A stretch of DNA of 64,000 nt from Sphaerulina vaccinii. Lineage: Eukaryota; Ascomycota; Dothideomycetes; Mycosphaerellales; Mycosphaerellaceae. The notes under the pieces are model-generated. The model was not told the origin of the DNA, did no database searches, and saw only the letters and a list, made by a program, of their open reading frames with translations. Made by a program: the position numbers and the translations under genes. Where the stretch lies: contig JAKUDP010000007.1 in the NCBI GenBank assembly GCA_022570795.1, positions 1,302,001 through 1,366,000 of the forward strand, given 5' to 3'. Position 1 is the stretch's first letter. Each line of letters begins with the position of its first letter. Shown piece by piece: positions 42,952-52,404 of this stretch.

Positions 42952-43536
42952 TTACTCCATACCTGGCATATGAGTCCCCAACTTGTACATATCCTCAGAA
43001 GATAAACCACACTGGCCAAAGTCCATGATCGCGCCAGTCCTTTTCATGCCCTTCATGCCCTCAGAAGGGTCGCGCCTTTGATCAAACCGCTTGAGGAAGT
43101 TCTGCGAGCAATGCCACGAGTGTCCATTCGACGAGACTTTCCAGTCCAGAGGTCTGCCCTCTGCCAAAGCCAACACCAGCCTTTCCCACTCGTACGTGCA
43201 GTGCAGAGCATGGAAGTAGCCCGAGTCTGTTTCGAGCGTAGGATTCATGCCTTCCATCACCTCGTCTGCAGGGATTCCAGAGCCGTTGACATGATACCAG
43301 TTGATCTCTTCTTTATGCACGGCGAGGAATTCCTGGTGCAGAGGTTCATTGAAGCAAGCCGGTGGGTAGTATGTGAAGCTGTAAAGATCGAATATGCATC
43401 CTAGATCCTGTGCTTCTTGTACAGTTGAGCCGCAGCGACTGATGTGTTGTTCGTGGATGGGTTGGACTGTGTAATAGGCAGATGTAGTGTGTATTGCCAG
43501 AAGTAACAGTCCAAGTTGCTGGAAGATTTCCATCAT
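42952..43536 (-). CDS. Secreted HxxHC protein, possible RiPP tailoring partner
   Basis: This single exon encodes 194 residues from tandem ATGs at 43536 (the open frame upstream lacks an ATG). A signal peptide or anchor (MMEIFQQLGLLLLAIHTTSA) is followed by SRCGSTVQEAQDLGCIFDLY, SFTYYPPACFNEPLHQEF, FHALHCTYEWERLVLAL and NGHSWHCSQNF. Two HxxHC motifs (HALHC, HSWHC) are spaced much as in UstYa/DUF3328 proteins, where they are thought to bind metal for oxidative macrocyclisation. It is shorter than UstYa and belongs to a different, related-looking group with the gene at 41924. It sits between that gene and the repeat-peptide precursor, about 690 bp from the latter on the same strand. Function is inferred from context. 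Confidence 0.68.
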   Translation of the reverse strand: MMEIFQQLGLLLLAIHTTSAYYTVQPIHEQHISRCGSTVQEAQDLGCIFDLYSFTYYPPACFNEPLHQEFLAVHKEEINWYHVNGSGIPADEVMEGMNPTLETDSGYFHALHCTYEWERLVLALAEGRPLDWKVSSNGHSWHCSQNFLKRFDQRRDPSEGMKGMKRTGAIMDFGQCGLSSEDMYKLGTHMPGME

Positions 43537-44222
43537 GATTGAGAAGGACACTCGTTGAGCGCTCGAGTGACAAGTTCTGTCATGGGATGTAGTTGTCTTT
43601 TCGTGGTACTCCTCCCCGTCGCTCTCCACCTGCGTACAGGGGAAGTACCACTACCCTACATATTTACTAGCTAACGACTAGTCGCATAAGTGCTGATGTT
43701 GAGTGCAATTCGAAGACGCTCGAGCTCAAGCTCACCTTGATAGGCTTCATCGCGCCAAAACTCCGGCTTACATTAGCTCTTGATGCACCCCAGTGCGGAG
43801 TTCGCGCGGCCGTACTGCTGGCTCGCACGATATGTATGCGCTAATATAATGCTTGTGTGTGATCTGCGCCTTGTCTCTTGACCTCACCTCTGGTCGCAGC
43901 CTAGCGTACAATGACTCGTGTCTCCGAAGATACAGACGTGCCAACTCAATTAGTTGCGCGATGTCGTGCTCAATCATGGCAGGGGAGGTGATAAAGAAAG
44001 ACACGATGAGAACCAAGGCCGGTTCAATAGTGTACAGTACATCGTGAGTAATCAATATCATGCCAGGTGAGGTGATCAGGACTAGTTTAGCTAGTGTCAG
44101 CGAGCCTGCATCATGGGCAGCATCGCAGTAACACGTCCCTCCTCTCAATGCTAGCAAGTGTCCTCTTGTAGCCTCATTTGCCTTCCTCCTATCTTGCCCC
44201 ATGTATAGAAGTCAAGTCGAGC
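43537..44222. other. Intergenic between HxxHC gene and peptide precursor
   Basis: About 690 bp on the 3' side of the precursor and upstream of the 42952 gene. No gene recognised; frames are short and overlap. Confidence 0.35.
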
Positions 44223-44794
44223 TTAGATCTTGGCCTCCTCGGCCTCAGCCTCGCGCTTGTATCGTGCCTGGTCGTAAGGGTAGGACACAGCAGCATCGGC
44301 CTCGGCCTCACGCTTGTACTGAGCTTTCTCGTACGGGTAAGAGACGGCTGCATCAGCTTCTGCTTCGCGCTTGTATGAAGCCTTCTCGTATGGGTAAGAG
44401 ACCGCAGCATCAGCCTCTGCCTCGCGCTTGTATGAGGCCTTCTCGTATGGGTAGGAGACCGCGGCATCAGCCTCACGCTTGTACCTTGCCTGATCGTATG
44501 GATAGGACACTGCGGCATCGGCGTCTGCCTCACGCTTGTACCTGGCCTGGTCGTAAGGGTAAGATACAGCGGCATCAGCCTCAGCGTCTCGCTTGTATTG
44601 GGCTTTCTCGTATGGGTATGACACTGCAGCGTCGCGCTTGGCTTGAGCTGCATGAATGTGAGCGAACGGACTCGAGCAGAAGGTGAGCATGGCAACATAC
44701 CAAGGTTGACTGGTCCACTGGAGCGTTCTCCGATGACCAGACCAGAGCCCAGGTTGCTGAGAGCAGCAAGCGCGATAGCAGATGCGAATCTCAT
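44223..44794 (-). CDS. Kex2-processed repeat peptide precursor (dikaritin-type RiPP candidate)
   Basis: Exons 44701-44794 and 44223-44647 (53-nt GTATGT..GCAG intron, phase 1) encode 172 residues. A signal peptide (MRFASAIALAALSNLGSG) and a short spacer end in AQAKR. Seven repeats follow, each closing with a Lys-Arg Kex2 site: DAAVSYPYEKAQYKR, DAEADAAVSYPYDQARYKR, EADADAAVSYPYDQARYKR, EADAAVSYPYEKASYKR, EAEADAAVSYPYEKASYKR, EAEADAAVSYPYEKAQYKR, EAEADAAVSYPYDQARYKR. The tail is EAEAEEAKI. The acidic Glu/Asp-Ala leaders after each KR are like those trimmed by Ste13-type dipeptidyl aminopeptidases. The invariant core is S-Y-P-Y-[ED]-[KQ]-A-[QRS]-Y, in three variants (EKAQ x2, DQAR x3, EKAS x2). 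With a divergent UstYa gene 426 bp away, this fits the precursor layout of dikaritins such as ustiloxin and asperipin. No Trp or Cys-pair pheromone core is present. The mature product is unknown. Confidence 0.85.
44253..44633 (-). repeat. Coding tandem repeat, seven units of 45-57 bp
   Basis: Seven in-frame units of 45, 57, 57, 51, 57, 57 and 57 bp encode the SYPY peptides. Unit length differs only in the number of acidic dipeptide codons before AVSYPY. Copies keep many silent differences, so the array is not wholly homogenised. Confidence 0.9.
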
Positions 44795-44889
44795 GATGAA
44801 AGCTGATAAAGTGTGTTGTGAGCGTAGTTGTCTTGTTGTCTTGGAAATATCTTGTTTCGGAAGGTACTGGGAGAGACTACCTTATGTAC

Positions 44890-44930
44890 TTCCGTAGCTC
44901 AGTGGTGCAAAGCTCGCTGTTCGCACGCAA
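44890..44930 (+). pseudogene. tRNA 5'-half-like relic
   Basis: TTCCGTAGCTCAGTGGTGCA then AAGCTCGCTGTTCGCACGC looks like a tRNA acceptor strand, A box, D arm and anticodon arm with loop TTCGCAC (anticodon CGC, as in tRNA-Ala). No T arm or acceptor 3' strand follows. It may be chance similarity. Confidence 0.25.
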
Positions 44931-45143
44931 CAATGCCACAAGCTATCACCTGAGCATGCAAGATAGCGCTTGAAGTGCGGCAAATGTTTGTAGACTTAGT
45001 CAACAGACACTGGTCGAGGTATTGCAAGGCCGAGCGGGTTTGTGTTCGGCATCACGACCGTAGTGACTTTAGTCCAGGTACATCGTTAGCGTGGCCATAT
45101 GGTCGGAATAGCTGAGGTAGCGCGTCTCATATTCAGACCTCCC

Positions 45144-45164
45144 GACCAGGTTACAGACCTGGTC
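45144..45164. promoter_or_regulatory. 8-bp perfect inverted repeat upstream of UstYa gene
   Basis: GACCAGGT (45144-45151), a 5-nt spacer TACAG, and ACCTGGTC (45157-45164) form a perfect palindrome 57-77 bp before the UstYa ATG. Its symmetry and place suit a dimeric regulator site or an RNA hairpin in the leader; neither is proven. Confidence 0.4.
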
Positions 45165-45220
45165 TGTAGCTGATCACACCTGCTTCCTTCTTCTTGTTCT
45201 TCCACGGCTTAAGCTACACG

Positions 45221-46311
45221 ATGGGCAAATTCGACGTGAAGGAGCTCGAGCCAGAGAGCGAGGTATTGCTCTCATCGAAATTTGAGAAGCGTAGACGGCA
45301 CTCCAGAAGACTGCCATCTTTGATCGTGCATTGCATCGTCCTCGCGCTCTCGCTTCTGTCTCTTATCGCTGTCATATGGCTCGAAAGCCTCACGCCGGAG
45401 TCCTCAGACATGTACCGATCGAGTAGGAACCAAATGGATGTCTTCGATGTATGTGTTCTTTGACAACAAGCTGCAGGAAAGTACTTCGCCTCAATCGATC
45501 GATCGCTTAGAACGAGGCACTTCGCGCACTTCAACTACTCCTCGAGTGCCTATACCGGAAAACCTTCTCCAGAAGTCGATTCGGCATGGGCAGCACTTGG
45601 AGCTGACTGTGAGTGCTTCGATGCTTGCCCCGGTGAGAGAACTCATTAAGACTGATCTCCAAAAACTAGATTGGCCGTTCTTCGTTCCGCTTTCTCGTGG
45701 ACATGAGCTAGGCTTTGAAGAAAAGCGGCATTCCTGGATACCGAAGGAGAAGCTGACAGTCGGCGCCGATGGACAAGCTCTGGAAGAAGGCCAATATCTG
45801 GCTCAAGTCGAGGCAGTTCACTGGCTGCATTGTTTAGTCTGCCTCTCCTATCAGCATTTTATTCATTCGTCCAAATTGCTGACCGCAAGACGCAGAACAC
45901 CCTTCGCAAGTCGCTCTACTATACTCGCGACTACTACGCTGCTCTCGAGCCCACGCCAAAAGACCGCGAACACGATCACCACCTTGCCATGTCCCATGTT
46001 GGTATGCACATATCTCTTGCTTCTAGTGCCTCTCTTTCCCACTCAAGTACGCGGCGCTGACTACATCAGATCACTGCATCGATGCCCTGCGCGAAAGGTT
46101 GATGTGTACTGCAGATCTAGAGCCGGTGCCCTGGATATGGGTTGGAAGAGATGGGTTTCGACTACCGGAGTTTTCGAGAGAACATAAATGCTACAATTAC
46201 GAGGCTGTTCGTAGCTTGTCGGAGGAGACCCAGGTACCAAAATACGTGGACGACATCGAATTTGGACCTCCGGCGGATGCCGTGGTGTACGAGAAGGACT
46301 TCTTTACATGA
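45221..46311 (+). CDS. UstYa (DUF3328) family protein
   Basis: Best model: exons 45221-45422, 45477-45608, 45670-45836, 45896-46001 and 46070-46311, 282 residues. The N-terminus is basic and cytosolic, with one membrane helix (LIVHCIVLALSLLSLIAVIW). The lumenal domain has the family order: SSAYTGKPSPEVDSAWAALG, then VEAVHWLHCLNTLRKSLYY with the first HxxHC, then SHVDHCIDALRERLMCTAD with the second HxxHC, then PVPWIWVGRDGFRLPEFS. UstYa proteins are thought to oxidise Tyr-containing core peptides to cyclic products in the secretory pathway. Introns 2 to 4 are fixed by family continuity; the third has a weak GTCTGC donor. Intron 1 is uncertain: 54 nt from GTAGGA (used here), or 33 nt from GTATGT. 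It faces the repeat-peptide precursor. Confidence 0.82.
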
Positions 46312-46833
46312 TGAGGAGGAGTCAGCGATCGAGGTATCCTGAAAAATCCAAGACGGACAAATTCACCTGAACTCCGTTGCGGCGCAGCAGTCACCTCTCA
46401 CGAACGTTCCTTCCTCCTTCCCCTCTTCTCCAACCATCACCATGCACCTATGCAGAAAACCATCTGCTCGACGATGGTCTTGCACGGCACAGCTGGCTCA
46501 ATGATGGTCAACCGGACTTACTTTGCTTTGGACTATCCACATGCTGTACAACGTCTCATTCGACACGCGACGCGACAAACACGAACATTGTGAGAAGAGG
46601 AGTGTGTAACAGAGGTTTGAACACGAGAATCTGGTATTATTATGCTTACACTCAATGTGCAAAGACTTGTCTCAGGAAGAATAACATTTCGCGAATGGGT
46701 ATCTCAATATGCGCCATGCTAATCACGACGCCCTTCAATGCCGAACACAAGTCTATACCAACCGGTCATCTGGATCACATCACAGGTCTCATCAGGGAGT
46801 GGATTTGCTACTGTGGTCGCGCCGTCTCGACAT
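46312..46833. other. Convergent intergenic region
   Basis: About 520 bp between convergent UstYa and Ytp1-like genes. No transporter, methyltransferase or peptidase gene is present here that would extend the peptide cluster. No gene recognised. Confidence 0.4.
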
Positions 46834-48627
46834 TCATGCTAGCGGTCTTCCTGCCGCCGCGCGTTCTTTCCTCACGGCCCACCCTTTGATGGCGAAGAGG
46901 ACGACTTCCCATGCTAGGACGATTCCGGTGAGGCCCAAGGTCAAGGTGAAGATCGTCATCGCATCCAGGCCATTGGACTCGATCGCCCAGACTAGGTCGG
47001 CTGCGCTGTTCATGAAGAGAATGCCGCCACTGGTCAAGCAGAATGCTGCGACAACTTCGCTCGGAGGTCTGGACGGGAAGTGCGATGTTGGTGGTTTGAG
47101 GTACATCGTGATGTACGTGACACCACGCGCGAAGGCGAAAGCAGAAAAGAGGCCTCCCCACTGAGCATGCATCATGGTGCTGACCATAGAGGTCTGGTGA
47201 TGACCGCTCATCATCATGCCCACTGCCATGATGGTCAAGGCAGGCATCGGGTTCAAAGGTGTGCGATATGTTACTGGCTCTTCCCAACGCTGCTCATCTG
47301 GCTCTTGGTCGAAGTGCGAAGACGCAAAGTGGGGCTGCCATTTCGCCTTGCTCTTCTGGTCCAGGACAGTCGTGTTCAGCAACTCCTGCGCCCATTTGCA
47401 CTCAATCAGCATACCGAGCAGACCACCGCCAAAGAACAGGATCGTGATGCTCAGGTGCTCGAGGTCCGAGGACGACCATCCTTTGCGCCAATTATTCATG
47501 TGCTCCATGAAGACGTTGGTCGCGCCGTACAGCCAGATCACGAAAGACTCTGTGAACTCAGCCGAGGGGACCATTGTCTTCCACTTCGATACCAGTGGTC
47601 GCTGCGGTCGCACATTCCACGCCCAGCCATACTCCGTGAAAGCTCCCATCCAGCGGCCCAGTGTCAACAGGCCATACCAGACAAAGATGCCACCTTTGAT
47701 GTAGTGAGCCAGTCCGGAGAAGATCTTTCTATCGCGGAACAGGCCACCTGCCACAATGAAACCAGAAGTGAGCGCTGCAAAGCCCAGGAGAAGAAGGAAC
47801 TTTTCGAGTATGATCTGAATAGTTCGGCCAACCATCGTGGCACGCTTTGTGGAGACCTTTCGCACACCGTTGCTCAGGAACCTGTCGAGCTTCTTGTTGC
47901 CCAGAAAGCCCCGTCGTTCTAGCTCTTCTTCGTCCAGCTTTTCATCTTCGAGGTCCATGTCTCTGTCGTCCTCTACCGGCTTTCTATACACATCCTCTGT
48001 CGAGTTCTGGCGGGAGCCGAACAGAGATGCTGAGTTACGCTCTGTGCCTTGTCCGGAATCTCTGGAGTCGCGAGGAGAGATCTCATCGTTATATGGAGAT
48101 TGAGGCTCGAAGTGGGCCATGGTCCGGATCGTGAGGCGTCGTTCTTGCTGTAACGAAGATCGATGACCACTCTGGTATTCTCCATACGCCACGTATACCG
48201 ACAGCAGAGTCCACGCGATCGTGAAGGCTACTACGACCCACCCAAGCGGATGATGAGCATTCTTCGTGTAAAGATCTGGTGTAGCACGATTGTACACGAA
48301 GCCAGCGAATAGGCCGAAGCCATTCACGACATGGAACAGAACCTGAGCTGGCAAGTGGTAACGCGAACGTGCCACGCTTAGGAAGATCGCTAGTGGCATG
48401 CATATGGTCCATGCCAAACCCATCGAGATCGTATGCGCCAGATGCCAACTCCAGTAATCAGGATGCCGAAAGTAACTTGACGCTTTATGCTCTGGCAACT
48501 CTCCTAGCTCTGCCATGTAGTCGCCCATCTGCATGTCTTCTCCTTCGCTGCCATGAGCTGCTACGTATGGCAGCACCCCGAGCAGGAGCGCCGCAGTCGC
48601 GAGAAAGACCTCGCTTCTGAGCCGCAT
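46834..48627 (-). CDS. Ytp1-like integral membrane protein
   Basis: This single exon encodes 597 residues. A signal peptide (MRLRSEVFLATAALLLGVLP) is followed by an AHGSEGE start. Two multi-helix blocks are separated by a charged cytosolic stretch at about residues 170-250 (DDRDMDLEDEKLDEEELERR). The first block contains WSWHLAHTISMGLAWTICMP and HVVNGFGLFAG, a cytochrome b561-like pattern of paired His. The second contains YIKGGIFVWYGLLTLGRWMG, ATNVFMEHMNN and SGHHQTSMVSTMMHAQWGGL, which are Ytp1 family marks. Yeast Ytp1 is a probable plasma or organelle membrane protein of unknown biochemistry, with resemblance to mitochondrial electron-transport proteins. The gene is intact and intronless here. 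Confidence 0.85.
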   Translation of the reverse strand: MRLRSEVFLATAALLLGVLPYVAAHGSEGEDMQMGDYMAELGELPEHKASSYFRHPDYWSWHLAHTISMGLAWTICMPLAIFLSVARSRYHLPAQVLFHVVNGFGLFAGFVYNRATPDLYTKNAHHPLGWVVVAFTIAWTLLSVYVAYGEYQSGHRSSLQQERRLTIRTMAHFEPQSPYNDEISPRDSRDSGQGTERNSASLFGSRQNSTEDVYRKPVEDDRDMDLEDEKLDEEELERRGFLGNKKLDRFLSNGVRKVSTKRATMVGRTIQIILEKFLLLLGFAALTSGFIVAGGLFRDRKIFSGLAHYIKGGIFVWYGLLTLGRWMGAFTEYGWAWNVRPQRPLVSKWKTMVPSAEFTESFVIWLYGATNVFMEHMNNWRKGWSSSDLEHLSITILFFGGGLLGMLIECKWAQELLNTTVLDQKSKAKWQPHFASSHFDQEPDEQRWEEPVTYRTPLNPMPALTIMAVGMMMSGHHQTSMVSTMMHAQWGGLFSAFAFARGVTYITMYLKPPTSHFPSRPPSEVVAAFCLTSGGILFMNSAADLVWAIESNGLDAMTIFTLTLGLTGIVLAWEVVLFAIKGWAVRKERAAAGRPLA

Positions 48628-50701
48628 GGCCCTTCTCTTCTCGACAAGACAAGCGAAAGTGGTGCTGTAAGACTGTAAGATAGTAGGGAGCCTAGGGATT
48701 TCTTCGCGGTCCCGAATCAGCTGATTCCTGGGGATGGGATTAGGGCTGTGTTGGCGATGCTAATGCGAGTAACGTAGGTACGTAAAGGGGTAAGTGTTGA
48801 CAGTGCGTAGGATAAGTCAACGTGAGAGAGCAGTAGCGACGAGGTCAGAATGCTGCGAGAAAGGTAGGGGCGGCTGTTTATTGAGGAACGAGATGGTGAC
48901 CTCACGGACTCTTGAGAAATCTCCATCTCGCTGCCGACTGCAAATCCGAGCGTCCTCGACACCGCACTATGAACGAATCCGCGGTCGGCGTCGGGTTGTG
49001 TCAGCAGGCAGCGCATGTTGCACACAAGCATAAAGTCCGATTTGTCCTGTTTGTTCTGACGACATACAGCTATGAGCTCTAGCTTCCTGCATCAGGATCA
49101 GGAGCATGGGCCGCTAGTTGCATGCCAAGTCGCTTTCCAGACGTGTGACTCTGTCGACGCTTACCCTAGGCAGATCCGTCAGCATCCGCATGGAGACCTT
49201 GCAATGGACTCGTCGGGCGAATCAAAACACGAAGTCCGATCGTGTGGTATGGGCACATGGACAGTGTGCAGCAAGAACATTCGCTGGCGCGTTCCTGCCG
49301 CTTCGGTGGGCGGAGGCATGCGGAAACCGAGCCGTTTGTTTGGCTACTTTTGTTGGTATGCGGTGAGGTATGAGAAAGTTATGACTTTGCGTAATAGTGC
49401 AAGGCGAACTTCGGGAAGTTTGCCACATAACATCTTATCACAGGCAAAGATATAGATCCAGCGCATCACCATAGCCTTTTGCCGACGTCTTCGAAGAACT
49501 ACATCCGAATCTCCTCCGCGGGCAAAGTGGGTTGACTTTTGTCATATGAGTTGGACGTAACAAGCACTGTAGGGCTGGGCGAACAGCAGGGTTGTCCTGA
49601 GCGAACCCCACTTCTTCACACCTTTTCAGCCTCTGCAGCAGCACAAAAAGCTGCCGGTTAACCGCTGACATATCAGATCCCAGCCACTGTCTTCACAGAT
49701 CGACAATGTCACAATCCTGCTCGCTTCGACTTTCACTTTCCGACATCGCATGCCGACTACATGTGTACATACCGAAATGGTGTGTAGTGCAACAATAGTT
49801 ATGCATCGCGATCCGCTGGGTTTGAGTCGCAACAGCTTCACATGAGGTGAGAAGCTTTCGCGAACTCGTCCTACTCGTGGTAGGGCGTACCTTTGGCTCC
49901 ACCACTGGCGTTCTGTCATACAGCGCATGGTCACATAAGCAGTTCTCGAAGTTGCCGGTCAGCGAGATCCTGCAGAACGGGCAATTTTGATGCTTCACAC
50001 TCGGACACTAGGCTACTGCATAACCAACTCAGCACATCGCTACCTTCTACTTCACTCTAGAGGAGCCATCGGCACACTGCAGAATTGGTCAAATCAAGAA
50101 GAAAACACAACTGACTTGATGAGCTCTGCCATGCAGATCATCTCGGCATGTCGCCGAAGATGCGCAACGGAACATCCTGCAACAATAAGCAGATCTAGAG
50201 CTTCAGCCACATGGCGTCTGACAACCACAACAACAGCAAAGTCAATGCCGCCACCGACACCCACCAGAAATTGATGCCTGGTGGTCTAGCACTTTCGTGC
50301 ATCATAACCACAGCTGAGAACGCCCAAGTCTCAATGCCAAGTCGTACAGCACATATGCGTCTCAAGCCTCGACTCCACGAAACAATTCTGCCGCCTGGCG
50401 GAATCCTTCGACACATCGATTGCTGGAGCCTAAGTATCACCTCGTAAACAGCACGCCTTCGCTCGCTAATATAAAGCCTCGTTGCTCTTGGTAATCTTGG
50501 CTAGAGCTTGACCTCATATAAAATTTACGAGGTGAGTGAGACGGTCTTTCGCATTTTCAGAAAGATCCATCATCTCAACCCGAAATAATGCGACGTATTG
50601 AGGCATGAAGGAGAGCAGAGATCTGAATCTCTCTACATCTATACCAAGACTCTATCTTACACCAAGAGTCTTCCAATAGCTACGGTATTCACAGCGCAGT
50701 C
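48628..50701. other. Longest intergenic region (2.1 kb)
   Basis: No convincing gene. A reverse frame (about 49693-49998) starts at GTG and begins KHQNCPFCRISLTGNFENCL; it reads as a possible small Cys-rich exon but lacks an ATG and a clear partner exon. No long repeats were seen. Confidence 0.35.
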
Positions 50702-52138
50702 TCAAACAACCGACCACAAAATCTCCTTAATCAATCTCAAATCCTTCTCAACATCAACCTGCCAATTACTAACAGCAAACCTCGCAGCAGGTCTTCCATC
50801 CCACATCGTAGCACTAACATAAATCCTTCTAGTCGCGTTGATCTTCTCTACAAGTGTAGCGTTCACCTCATCATTAGACGCCCGGAAGAGGACGACGATA
50901 TATATCCTGTTCAACCATTGTTCCTTGACTCGTCTGAAAGCGGGTGGAAAGCGAGGTAGAAGCTCTAATGCAGGCTCGGATTGGATGAAAGTTGCGATGC
51001 CACGTGCTAGGGCGATCTGTTTCTCGAGAATGGAGAGATAGCCATCTTTTCCATGGGCTAGGAGAGTGCTGTAGACTGGTAGGGCTCTGAAGCGGCGAGA
51101 GTTTTCTATTCCGATCGTTGCTGGAGATGGTATGTCAGATGCTGAAGTGTTAAGATATGCTGCGCCAGCATTTTGGAAGACAGCTTGTCCGATATCCAGG
51201 TGCTTGGAGAAGAAGATTCCGCAGTCGTAAGGTACGTTGAGAAGTTTATGTGCGTCGCCTGTGATGCTGTCTGCTAGTTCGAAGTTCTCGACGCCTTGGT
51301 TCAGGACTGTGTACTCGTTCCTGTCAGTCGGTAGAATTCGAGCTTGAAGACCGAAAGCTGCATCGATGTGGATCCATGCTGAGTACTTGTCTGCTAGCTC
51401 GCGGATCTTGATCAGGTCGCCGGCTGTTGTGGCGAAGAATCCTGTGTTGACTTCTCCAGCTGAGATGGCGATGATGGAGGCTGTACGCGGAGCTGCGAGA
51501 GCTTCTTCGAGGGCGGTAAGATCAAAGTTCCAAGGTGTTTGATACAGGCCGAAAGTCTTGATGCAGTTTCTGCCAAGGCCAACAATGGAAGCTGCCTTTC
51601 CTAGCGAGGAGTGAGGGAGAGTTGTCACGATCTGGATCGTGTCGATGCCGGCCTTCTTGAGAGCTTCGGATATGCCGTCTTCTGATATGTTGGCGATTGT
51701 GTTGTTCCGTTTGGCAGCTTGGGAGCTGACCCACTCGCGTCCACAAGCCAAGCCCAGGACATTGCTAGCTGTTGCTCCAGTAGTGAAAGTGCGATGTTTC
51801 CATTCGTCCTGTGAGAGGTTTACGAGATCTAGGAGTTGGCGTAGCGCGGCATCCTCGACGTCCGTAGCTATAGTATCATTGGGAAGATGTATTGCTGCAT
51901 TCTGGTCGTAACGAGTCACCAGTTCATCTGCGAGAGAAGCAGCTCTTGTAGAGCCTCCAGTGACAAAGCCATAGTAGTTTGCGGACTGCGAGCTTTGGTT
52001 CAGCGCCGGTTCGACGACCTGCTGGAGATGCTTGATGGCTTGTGCTGTTCCGAGTCCTTGAGCTGGAAGTGTTCGGACTAGTTCTAATCTCGAGGTCTCA
52101 ATCGTGGCTGGATCTGGCAGGACTTGTATGGAAGACAT
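50702..52138 (-). CDS. PLP-dependent decarboxylase (group II, aromatic/glutamate type)
   Basis: The single exon encodes 478 residues from the ATG at 52138 (MSSIQVLPDPATIE). Fold-type I PLP enzyme of the pyridoxal-dependent decarboxylase family. The cofactor Lys is in GDAHKLLNVPYDCG; the ring-stacking and phosphate segments are FTTGATASNVLGLACGREW and AWIHIDAAFGLQARIL; NYYGFVTGGST is the substrate-entry region. The protein lacks the calmodulin-type tail of plant glutamate decarboxylase and the domain extension of animal DOPA decarboxylase. The exact substrate (amino acid) cannot be assigned. It diverges from CCT6 across a 266-bp spacer, so the two share a promoter region. The gene is intact. 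Confidence 0.85.
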   Translation of the reverse strand: MSSIQVLPDPATIETSRLELVRTLPAQGLGTAQAIKHLQQVVEPALNQSSQSANYYGFVTGGSTRAASLADELVTRYDQNAAIHLPNDTIATDVEDAALRQLLDLVNLSQDEWKHRTFTTGATASNVLGLACGREWVSSQAAKRNNTIANISEDGISEALKKAGIDTIQIVTTLPHSSLGKAASIVGLGRNCIKTFGLYQTPWNFDLTALEEALAAPRTASIIAISAGEVNTGFFATTAGDLIKIRELADKYSAWIHIDAAFGLQARILPTDRNEYTVLNQGVENFELADSITGDAHKLLNVPYDCGIFFSKHLDIGQAVFQNAGAAYLNTSASDIPSPATIGIENSRRFRALPVYSTLLAHGKDGYLSILEKQIALARGIATFIQSEPALELLPRFPPAFRRVKEQWLNRIYIVVLFRASNDEVNATLVEKINATRRIYVSATMWDGRPAARFAVSNWQVDVEKDLRLIKEILWSVV

Positions 52139-52404
52139 GGTAGGAAATTGAACAGAGAAGAGAGATGGAGACCTACAGACGCTTTTGTAGCCGTAGAACA
52201 CGCCCTGTCGTTGACTAGATTCAATGGTGTAAGTAGTGTAGAAAGTAGAGGCGATGGAGCACCACACATGAAGGAGACAGACCCTTGTCAGGGCAGGTAC
52301 GAATCCGAGGAAGGGAAGCTGCGTTTCGCGTGTCCATCTCAAAAAGTTCACGAGCACGACAAACACGCTCATTTCACCCACCTCCCACCAAATACTCCAC
52401 CAAT

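Larger units (their letters stand above)
44795..45220. promoter_or_regulatory. Shared divergent promoter, peptide precursor / UstYa
   Basis: This 426-bp region separates the two start codons and must carry both promoters. It holds an 8-bp perfect inverted repeat near the UstYa start and a tRNA-5'-half-like sequence near 44890-44930. Divergent pairing of a precursor and its UstYa gene is common in such clusters and suggests co-regulation. Confidence 0.5.

Noticed and set aside
44178..44686. Long forward frames across the repeat region, one Cys/Arg-rich with internal repeats
   Set aside because: They are antisense shadows of the SYPY repeats. The reverse strand has the signal peptide, a good intron and Kex2 sites.
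44223..44794. Precursor read as an alpha-factor mating pheromone
   Set aside because: KREAEA-type processing fits, but the cores lack the Trp/Cys and GQP features of filamentous ascomycete alpha-pheromones, and a UstYa gene is adjacent. It is kept as an alternative, not the main call.
45449..45481. 33-nt GTATGT..AAAG intron as first UstYa intron
   Set aside because: It keeps frame but is shorter than any other intron here. The 54-nt alternative (45423-45476) also keeps frame and ends in a better acceptor.
46808..47922. Long frames on both strands over the Ytp1-like gene
   Set aside because: Only the 597-codon reverse frame has a signal peptide, membrane helices and family motifs.
49693..49998. 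Small Cys-rich reverse frame (NCPFCRISLTG..CLCDHALYD)
   Set aside because: It has no ATG in frame, a stop lies just upstream, and no convincing donor/acceptor pair joins it to another exon.
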